Assembly: GCA_002633005.1 (NCBI GenBank)
Contig: NMRA01000152.1
Span: forward strand, 169,182 to 233,181
Length of the DNA: 64,000 bases
Source: Phoronis australis
Lineage: Eukaryota > Phoronida > Phoronidae
Direction: 5' to 3'
Shown: positions 57,133 through 64,000 of the stretch, in pieces
Layout of the letters: each line of letters starts with the position of its first letter
Position numbering within the stretch: position 1 is the stretch's first letter
Translations under genes and position numbers: made by a program
Notes under the pieces: generated by a model
What the model saw: the letters and a program-made list of their open reading frames with translations, nothing else
The model's database searches: none
Told to the model about the DNA's origin: nothing

Positions 57133-59023
57133 CCACTAGGTGGCGCAAAAACATACAATCCATCAAAAACATGAACATGCCACATTTCATAAAAATCTGT
57201 CAAGGGCCTTCAGAGAAACAAAGGAAAACAGAATAAAATGAAATTCCACTAGTGGGCACAGTGTCCGTTGGATCTCCTTGAAAGTCGTCGTCGTCTGCTG
57301 TAATCTTCATATAAATACACTTACTAAATTTAGTAAAGATCCTGCAGTGGGTTTAAGAGATACAACTATGGGCGCAAAACAAAACTACCACTAGGAGGCG
57401 CCACAGTAGTCAGTCACTATCATCAAAGGTCGTCTTCACACTGAGAACATATATGCCAATTTCAAATGATTTGGTTGATACAGGGGTGGACACCAAAACA
57501 AGATTTGAAAACAGCAAAAATGGCCACTAGGTGGTGCAAAATACCTCGATTCCATCAAAAAACAGGAAGAGAGCGTCATCACACCAATAGATGGCTATAT
57601 TTAAAATTTTATGAAAATCTGTTGAGAACCTTTGAAGACAGTGAGTTAAACGTAAAAAACTAAAAATGCCACTAGGGGGCACAGCAGTAGTCAGATCTGT
57701 CTGGCGAAAGACGGTCATCCGTAGTCAACATCATAAAAATACACTTACTAAATTAAGTAAAGATCCTGCCAAAGGTTTAGGAGATACAGCCATAGGCGCA
57801 ACAAAAACAAAACTGCCACTAGGAGGCGCCACAGTAGTCGAAATCGTCGGAAAATCATCGTCAACCGTCCTCTTCATAGTAAGCACATACATCCCAATTT
57901 TCACAATCATCCTTTGAGCGGTTTTGTTGATAGAGCGCAAAAAACAGACTCGAAAACAGTAAAAATGGCCACTAGGTGGCGAAAATTACGTCGAATCCAT
58001 CCGAAAACGAGAGGATAGCGTCACCTCACTAATAGGTGCCTACATATTAAATTTCATGAAAATCCGTTAAGGACTTTTGAAGATACAAAGGTGAACGTAA
58101 AAAATAAAATTGCCACTAGGGGGCACACGGGTATTCGGATCTGTCCAAAAGTCGTCGTCGTCCGTTGTTAACATCATATAAATATACTTATTAAATTTCG
58201 TAAAGATCCTGCAAACGGTTTAGGAGATACAGCCATAGGCGCAAAAAAAACAAAACTGCCAGAAGGAGGCGCCACAGTCGTCGAAATCGTCAGAAAATCA
58301 TCGTCAACCGTCCTCTTCATAGTAAGCACATACATGCCAATTTTCACTATCATCCTTTGAGTAGTTTGGTTGATAGAGAGGTGGACGCAAAAAACAGACT
58401 CGAAAACAGTAAAAATGGCCACTAGGTGGCGAAAATTACGTCGAATCCATCCGAAAACGAGAGGATAGCGTCACCTCACTAATAGGTGCCTACATATTAA
58501 ATTTCATGAAAATCCGTTAAGGACTTTTGAAGATACAAAGGTAAACGTAAAAAATAAAGTTGCCACTAGGGGGCACACGGGTATTCGGATCTGTCCAAAA
58601 GTCGTCGTCGTCCGTTGTTAACATCATATAAATATACTTATTAAATTTCGTAAAGATCCTGCAAACGGTTTAGGAGATACAGCCATAGGCGCAAAAAACA
58701 AAACTGCCAGAAGGAGGCGCCACAGTCGTCGAAATCGTCAGAAAATCATCGTCAACCGTCCTCTTCATACTAAGCACATACATGCCAATTTTCACTATCA
58801 TCCTTTGAGTAGTTTGGTTGATAGAGAGGTGGACGCAAAAAACAGACTCGAAAACAGTAAAAATGGCCACTAGGTGACGCAAACTACGTCGAATCCATTC
58901 GAAAACAAGAGGATAGCGTCACCTCACTAATAGGTGCCTACATATTAAATTTCATGAAAATCCGTTAAGGATTTTTGAAGATATAAAGGTAAGCGTAAAA
59001 AAATAAAATCGCCACTAGGGGGC
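57133..59023 (+). promoter_or_regulatory. Fourteen CTCF-core-like boxes in one orientation
   Basis: Box starts: 57133, 57246, 57388, 57524, 57669, 57816, 57969, 58113, 58259, 58419, 58563, 58707, 58867, 59012. Against the CTCF core CCASYAGRKGGC, perfect matches are CCACTAGGTGGC at 57133, 57969 and 58419 and CCACTAGGGGGC at 57669, 58113, 58563 and 59012. One mismatch: 57246, 57388, 57524, 57816 and 58867. The two CCAGAAGGAGGC boxes (58259, 58707) are worse. Several continue as GGCGC or GGCAC, and some are preceded by TGG, as in the longer vertebrate motif. Occupancy is not known. Confidence 0.5.
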
Positions 59024-59168
59024 ACACCGGAAGTCGGATCCGTCCGAAAGTTCGCTCATGCCGTCCCATTCATGAATGGAACATATGTACCAAATTTCAT
59101 GAACGTATGTCAAAGGGTTTTGGAGATAGAGCAGCGGACGCCGCCGGGACGCCGGACTGACGCCGCCC

Positions 59169-59203
59169 GGACGGACGGACGGATGGACGGACGGACGGAC
59201 GGA
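59169..59203 (+). repeat. (GGAC)n microsatellite
   Basis: Eight or nine GGAC units with one GGAT, close to the right end of the array element. Confidence 0.9.
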
Positions 59204-59212
59204 GATGACGGC

Positions 59213-59246
59213 ATAATGCGTCCACATATAAATATGTGGGCGCATA
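59213..59246. repeat. Near-perfect palindrome at the array's right end
   Basis: ATGCGTCCACATA and TATGTGGGCGCAT are inverted copies with one mismatch around a short AT centre. It would form a hairpin with about 13-bp arms. The right arm doubles as the proposed terminal repeat of the element. Confidence 0.75.
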
Positions 59247-60775
59247 AAAATGAGCAAACATTACGTTGGTTGTAGAATAGGACTAGAAGTTCAGAAACTA
59301 AAACTTAATGAGACTTCGCTCTGCATGTAGTGCGTGTTGCCGTAAACAAGAAGCGTTTCTAAAATGTGAACCCAGGAAAATAACAATATTCATAAAAAAC
59401 ACAATCATGTTAGTGTGACTACCTGTTGCATAGTTGTCAACATTTGAGAACGAAAAAAAAAACAAAACAACATTGAAAAACGGTACATCCGGATAAAAAT
59501 GGGACATGCCAAAACGCAAGGGGTGAAACGTTTACCGCATCACACCAAAACGTCCCGACGGCATTTTTATTTCTTTTTCAGTTGTCGAACAAGAAATTGC
59601 GTTTGCCGCATAGACCCATGAAACATCCCATTTTGTCTTTTAGTCAAACGGTAAAATAATGTTTGGCGTATAGGAAATTATAGTAGTATATGATAAGTAT
59701 CAACATGTAGTTTCATGTATATCAATTTCGCCATGTGTCAAAAACCGGGACGTTTTGATGAAGGTGGATGGCGGGACAGTCGGACAGTCTACCAAGTGCC
59801 GGATAATTTCACTACGCTTTCGACGGTAACGCAAAGTATTGGATTGATTCTTAAGCACACTGAAAACTTTTCGTTTTTCATAAAATATTTATTAGACGGG
59901 TGTAGGTCAATGCTACAGATGTATTGTTCAAGTTCAGAAATCGAATTAACAAAAAACGTATCTGGCGAACTAAATAAACATGTCACCGATGTATTGGTTT
60001 TACCATTCGAACACCATACGGGGCAATTGGCTAAGGGTTGTTGGACGTCAACCAACTGAATAACTCCAACCTGTGGCATGTGACCCTTCGAACATATGAC
60101 CATCAGCAGGCGGGGTCTGCTCTAAGTTGGATGACTGCGACTAAACAGCTCGAACTCGCTGACTGCATGTCCCTCTGAAGATTTTACAATCATTGGGCGT
60201 TAGCCAGTAAAACGGAGTGGGTTGCACAGCGATGAGGAACCTATTGGTAAATCGGAAACTGATTACAGCCACAGCCAAGACACTGAGTTAGTGGGTAGTG
60301 TCATCGAACAACCAATTATCCTATATCTCATTACGCGCGATATCTATGGTGGACAACGTAAAAGGTCAATGACAATGGGGTTAGACAGTTGATCCAAAAC
60401 CAATAGCTTACCCACCTCGTGGTCGGAAATGTAAAGCAATGCCTCTCGCCGGTCGACTAGGGGGCAGGGCTGAATAGTGTGACCTGGTTGACATGATGTA
60501 AGATTCTGACCTAATGTGCCGTGCATGGTGACTGAGATAACTTGACTTAATCCTAGTGAAGTTTTAATATTTAGTAAATTATGTGCAAAACTGACTCCGT
60601 CCGCACGCCCGGGGCTCGCGCCACTATTTAGTGAAATGCATGGGCGGCGCGCACCATGGCCTTTGTCTGGTCCATCTGCAGGCAATAAACATGGTAATAT
60701 TAGGTCTGACCAGTTGTGAACTATTCACGCTGGCCTCATTTAGCATCAAGTTGTCAACTATCTCCCACAAAACTC
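59247..60775. other. Downstream flank, nothing recognised
   Basis: Overlapping frames on both strands at 59715-60103 have no recognisable domain. Near 59548 and 59747, AACGTCCCGACGG and CCGGGACGTT are partly inverse, but I could not define an element. Confidence 0.35.
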
Positions 60776-60945
60776 CAGGGGCGGATGCAGGATTTTTAAT
60801 TAGGGGGGCCCAAGGCATAGTAAAAAAAGCATAGCATTAGCCAGAATTTTGCCCGTCAGACATTCGCACCCCCCGAACAGCGGAGTCTCGGAGAATTTTA
60901 GGGGTAGCCATGGCCCCCCTTGGCCCCCCTCTAAATCCGACTCTG
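60776..60945. mobile_element. 170-bp hAT-like MITE
   Basis: The left end CAGGGGCGGATGCAGG and the inverse of the right end, CAGAGTCGGATTTAGAGGGGG, share CAGnGnCGGAT. The interior has G-runs on the left and C-runs on the right. Flanks show no clear 8-bp duplication. Confidence 0.5.
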
Positions 60946-61222
60946 AATTTGACCGATTTTTGTGGGAGAAATTGATCCTCACTCAATTTTTTATGAGAAA
61001 TTCAAATATGGACTCTGTTTCCATCCACAACAAAGTGTGAAATTGAAATCAAACGTCCTAATTCTGCAGTGAGATAAAGTGCAATAAAGAGTAATTGAGC
61101 GGAAAGATCTGCTAAGTGCTTCTGACCGTCCGGACTTGGCTAGCCTGCCTGACACTGTGGACGGTCCACGACAATATAACGTTGGTACTGCGTTTTCCCG
61201 TTAATCCCAACTTGTTCGATTA

Positions 61223-62215
61223 CAGGTCCGTAGCCAGGGCCGGGGTTCGAAGGACCCCCCCCCAGCTGCGGAAAGGTCTAGCAGCCCGAGCCTATCCGTT
61301 AAAGATAGGATACAGATGGAAAATGTAACAAAACTGTTGCAGCTACTGGTACTACTAACTATAATGGTAACTAAGTTAGTAATAATTTTGCTTCTGATTC
61401 AAAGCGCTTCACGTACGCAATCATCGGGCCGTACCCGGCCAAATTGAACTTCCTTGCCCGAGTTGTATTTGTGTAGATGAGTAGATGACAGGATCGTGCA
61501 GACTTTATGTTACTCATCGGCATTGAACACACGTGGCGGTTACACCGCAGCTAAACAAAGGAGTCGAGAAGTAAATGTCTACACCTAGCTAATTAAGCTA
61601 TATAGCAGCGAGAGAGCTCCCAAAAAGTCCAACAGTACAGTGTGAATGCCTTAAAATCAACCAAGAAACAAAACAGCATAAAATAGGTTTGTTATCTGAT
61701 ATTGCTTGCTAGCATAGTACGGTAAAGGGCAGACGTTTTCAAATTTGGAATTGAAAGTGTTCGTCAAATACAGGTAGTGTTTTTCGTCCAATTCGATTGT
61801 GGATTGGTGACATGCATGCGTGTTCAATTCCAGTAGAAGCCGACGCAGGTAAGTTAACTATTTTACGGGCAGCCCCCCGTTGTTGCTCAAAAACCAGAAT
61901 TTAACTATAACCGTGTTTGCTTGGCCTGAGAAAACACCGACGAGCACGTTTACATTTTTGGGTAAAATTATATGTCTAGGCCCAATAAAACCTTTGGTGA
62001 ATGGAGATAGACTTCTCTTGTCAATAGTGTCAATGGTACACAGCCTCACAGACTTCATACGAGCAGGTAACTTGTTGGAAAAGATTTCCTAGGTTGGATG
62101 CCATAATTCCGACGGTTCGCTACTCCGAAGGTACATTACTCAGAAGATTCGCCACCTTCGAATGTTTACTATTTCGAATGTCCGCAATTCCAAAACCAGA
62201 ACTCCGACAATTATT
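61223..62215 (+). repeat. Tandemly duplicated ~1-kb unit, copy 1
   Basis: Starts CAGGTCCGTAGCCAGGG. It shares ordered blocks with copy 2: AGCTACTGGTACTACTAACT, AAAGCGCTTCAC, ATCATCGGGCCGTA, GCATGCGTGT, GTCAATGGT.CACAGCC and GGTTCGCTACTCCGAAGG. It ends in about six degenerate ~17-bp units of the form TTCGCnACTCCGAAGG (62112-62212). Divergence from copy 2 is substantial. Confidence 0.75.
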
Positions 62216-62290
62216 TTTTCCTTAGCACAGCCCCAGGAGAGTAGCTTTCGCATAATATCCAGGTTCTAATTCACACCCTTTCACATATTC

Positions 62291-63240
62291 CAGGCCCGTA
62301 GCCAGGGAGGGTTCGGGGGGGGGAAGGTTTCATCGAACCTCCCCTCCGAGGAAAAGGTCCAGCCCTAGCCTGTACGATAGCTAGGATAAAACAGGATTTA
62401 GTAGATGGACAGCAAAATTGTTGTAGCTACTAGTTCTACTAACTACAATCATAACTAAGTTAATATTAATTTTGAATTTGCTTCTGATGGAAAGCGCTTC
62501 ACATAATCATCGGGTCGTATCCGGCCCGAGTGGTGACAGCGTAGATGACGATTAGGGGAGGCTTTATGTTATTCATCGGCTTTGAAACCTCTAGAACATA
62601 GGGTAACACGGGAGTCTAGAACTAGTAAATGTCTATGCCGCTTAGCCCAAACTACATAGCATCGAGAGAGAGTCCCCAAAAGTAGTGCGGTGCCTTAAAA
62701 TCGCGCAAGAAACAAAAACAGCAGAAAATGGGTTTGTTATTTGCTACTTTGTTGTACTTTCTAGCATAGTATGGATAAAGTGCAAGCGTTTTCAAATTTC
62801 GAATTGAAAGTGATCGTCAAATATCTTGATCATCAAGTGTCCACTTTGATTGTGGATTGGTGGATTGACATGCATGCGTGTGCGTTTCCGTTCTATTAAT
62901 TCAGTACACGCTGACGGTAAGTTCATTGACTACTCTCAGCCTGTCATTTCTCAAAAATCAGACATTTAGTTACCGCGTTTTCTTGCGTGTTCAGATAATT
63001 AGGTAAGTCTACACCTAATTAAAAGTTTGGTCAATGAAGAAAGTTTTCTCTTGCCAATCAATGTCAATGGTGCACAGCCCCGCAGATTTCATACCAGTAA
63101 CAATTTTGATGGACAAGATTTCCAAGGTTACATGTACATGGCTGAAGGTTCGCTACTCCGAAGGTTCGCTACCTTCGAAAGTTCACCACTTCGAATGTCC
63201 ACAATTCCGAAATCAGAACTCAGACAGTTCATTGCTGATT
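62291..63240 (+). repeat. Tandemly duplicated ~1-kb unit, copy 2
   Basis: Starts CAGGCCCGTAGCCAGGG, 1068 bp after copy 1, and follows the same order of blocks. The TCCGAA minisatellite tail is at 63147-63232. The CAGG start with G-runs resembles hAT-like ends, but no inverted right end was found. The minus- and plus-strand frames inside are not supported as genes. Confidence 0.75.
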
Positions 63241-63757
63241 TTCTACTAATGATTCAGAGCTGAAGACGAATAAGGTGTTGTATTTGTGTACATTTAGCAA
63301 CCATTTTTAAAAAGGGTGTGCAAAAGTTGAATAGTCCCGAAACATGCGAAAAGATTGACTTACATTGTTTACAAATGAGCTCAGTTCCAATCACTGGCAA
63401 TCTTGATTCTTGAATCTAACTAAAGAATCGTTCCTAATTAGGGACAAAATCTGGGGCACGGGTCCGGGAGGCGGCGACCAACGGCGGTTTTAAATTTAAG
63501 AAGACTGAATGAAACTTCGTGAAGACTGGCAGGGACAGGGTAGCTTAGTACGTGTAACTACATTTAGTTTCGACCCGGCGGTGCGAGTAGTTACGGTAGG
63601 TGAGCGGCCCTAAACTAAGTTTTCTGTCGCACTGTGAGATGATGCGATCTTATCATGGGATTGATGTACGTATCGTGGTTGATAATTCATCAACAATCCT
63701 ACTTCATATTCCTTTAGAAATGCAAGTACGTACTCACTCAGACGCCGATGCGGACCA
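63241..63757. other. Flank between repeats, nothing recognised
   Basis: No exon or repeat partner was seen. Confidence 0.4.
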
Positions 63758-63978
63758 CAGGCGGATCTACAGGGGGGTTCAGGGGTTCAACCCCCTCGGA
63801 TCAAAAATAAAAATTGAAATAAATTTTGCCAGAAAAATGAAATCAGTTACTAAAAACCACAAAAATGTTACACGGGTGGAGTGGGGGAACCCCGTCCCAT
63901 TCCATCCGCTCGGCGCTACGCGCCTCGGATTCACTCGAATCCTAAACCCCCCTTACTGAAAACGTAGATCTGCCACTG
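63758..63978 (+). mobile_element. Family F element, copy 2 (complete)
   Basis: The left end CAGGCGGATCTAC and the right end GTAGATCTGCCACTG are imperfect inverted repeats (CAG..GGC.GATCTAC). The interior matches 56045-56255. TGCGGACCA before and TGTGGATAA after overlap the ends and share six of nine bases, so the target duplication is uncertain. Confidence 0.68.
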
Positions 63979-64000
63979 TGGATAATTTCACATGCACATG

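Larger units (their letters stand above)
57039..59245 (+). mobile_element. Element carrying a ~147-bp / ~446-bp tandem array
   Basis: Bases 57039-57049 (ATGCGCCCACA) and 59235-59245 (TGTGGGCGCAT) are inverted copies and may be the element's ends. Between them a unit of about 147 bp repeats 14 times. Each unit starts CCACTAGGnGGC or a variant and then has a CGTC-rich block, a TTCATGAAAATCC or TTCGTAAAGATCC block, and a GGAGATACA block before the next box. Three unit types alternate (box ending GTGGC, GGGGC, GAGGC), forming trimers of 445, 450 and 448 bp. The two central trimers are almost identical, so amplification was recent. No coding frame is present. Confidence 0.8.

Noticed and set aside
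57039-59245. CRISPR array
   Set aside because: Units are ~147 bp of related sequence without short identical repeats separated by unique spacers, and this is animal DNA.
59715-60103. Overlapping long frames on both strands
   Set aside because: Mutual shadows without domains. Surrounding DNA is repeat-rich.
63600-63959. 119-codon plus-strand frame
   Set aside because: Its second half is the family F element. A similar translation appears at 56050 because the repeat is the same.

Overview
This is nuclear DNA of an animal: intron-rich, AT-rich, heavily loaded with degenerate transposon relics, with no prokaryotic gene organisation. The best-supported gene is a vertebrate-like Inturned (INTU). 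The repeat types (tRNA-derived SINEs, Kolobok/T2-like TTAAAGGRR termini, hAT-like CAGGG termini) and marked allelic differences suggest a heterozygous marine invertebrate, probably a non-vertebrate deuterostome. The species cannot be fixed from this sequence alone.

Layout. (1) 1-2.4 kb: a minus-strand exon encoding a CCCH zinc finger, probably the first coding exon of a PAN3-like deadenylase subunit whose remainder lies off the left edge. (2) 2.4-13.3 kb: gene-free, with two tRNA-derived SINE relics, a 139-bp inverted-repeat element and a dispersed repeat. (3) 13.36-24.84 kb: a plus-strand gene I do not recognise, modelled as three exons and 501 residues. It carries at least six copies of a basic RRxT[V/F]H motif. 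Its introns hold inverted-repeat elements, a degenerate ~80-bp tandem array and possible decayed coding sequence on the other strand. (4) 24.9-28.3 kb: a 940-bp terminal-inverted-repeat element inside GAY-rich DNA. (5) 28.43-53.15 kb: INTU, 17 coding exons on the plus strand, 875 residues, every junction in phase. Its introns contain a 2.9-kb TTAA-flanked Kolobok/T2-like element, an hAT-like element starting 12 bp after a splice donor, a foldback element, a SINE and several dispersed repeats. Exon 4 occurs twice, in a duplication joined at a single N that looks like two haplotypes laid end to end. (6) 53.2-64 kb: repeat-rich downstream DNA with four kinds of inverted-repeat element, a tandemly duplicated ~1-kb unit, and a 2.2-kb array at 57.0-59.25 kb.

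The most interesting observation is that 57.0-59.25 kb array. It has a ~147-bp basic period grouped into ~446-bp trimers. Each basic unit starts with a match or near-match to the core binding motif of the insulator protein CTCF, giving 14 copies, all in the same orientation, beginning about 4 kb beyond the INTU stop codon.

INTU acts with FUZ and WDPCP in the CPLANE planar-polarity and ciliogenesis module. Nothing in the window suggests that the other two genes belong to the same pathway.
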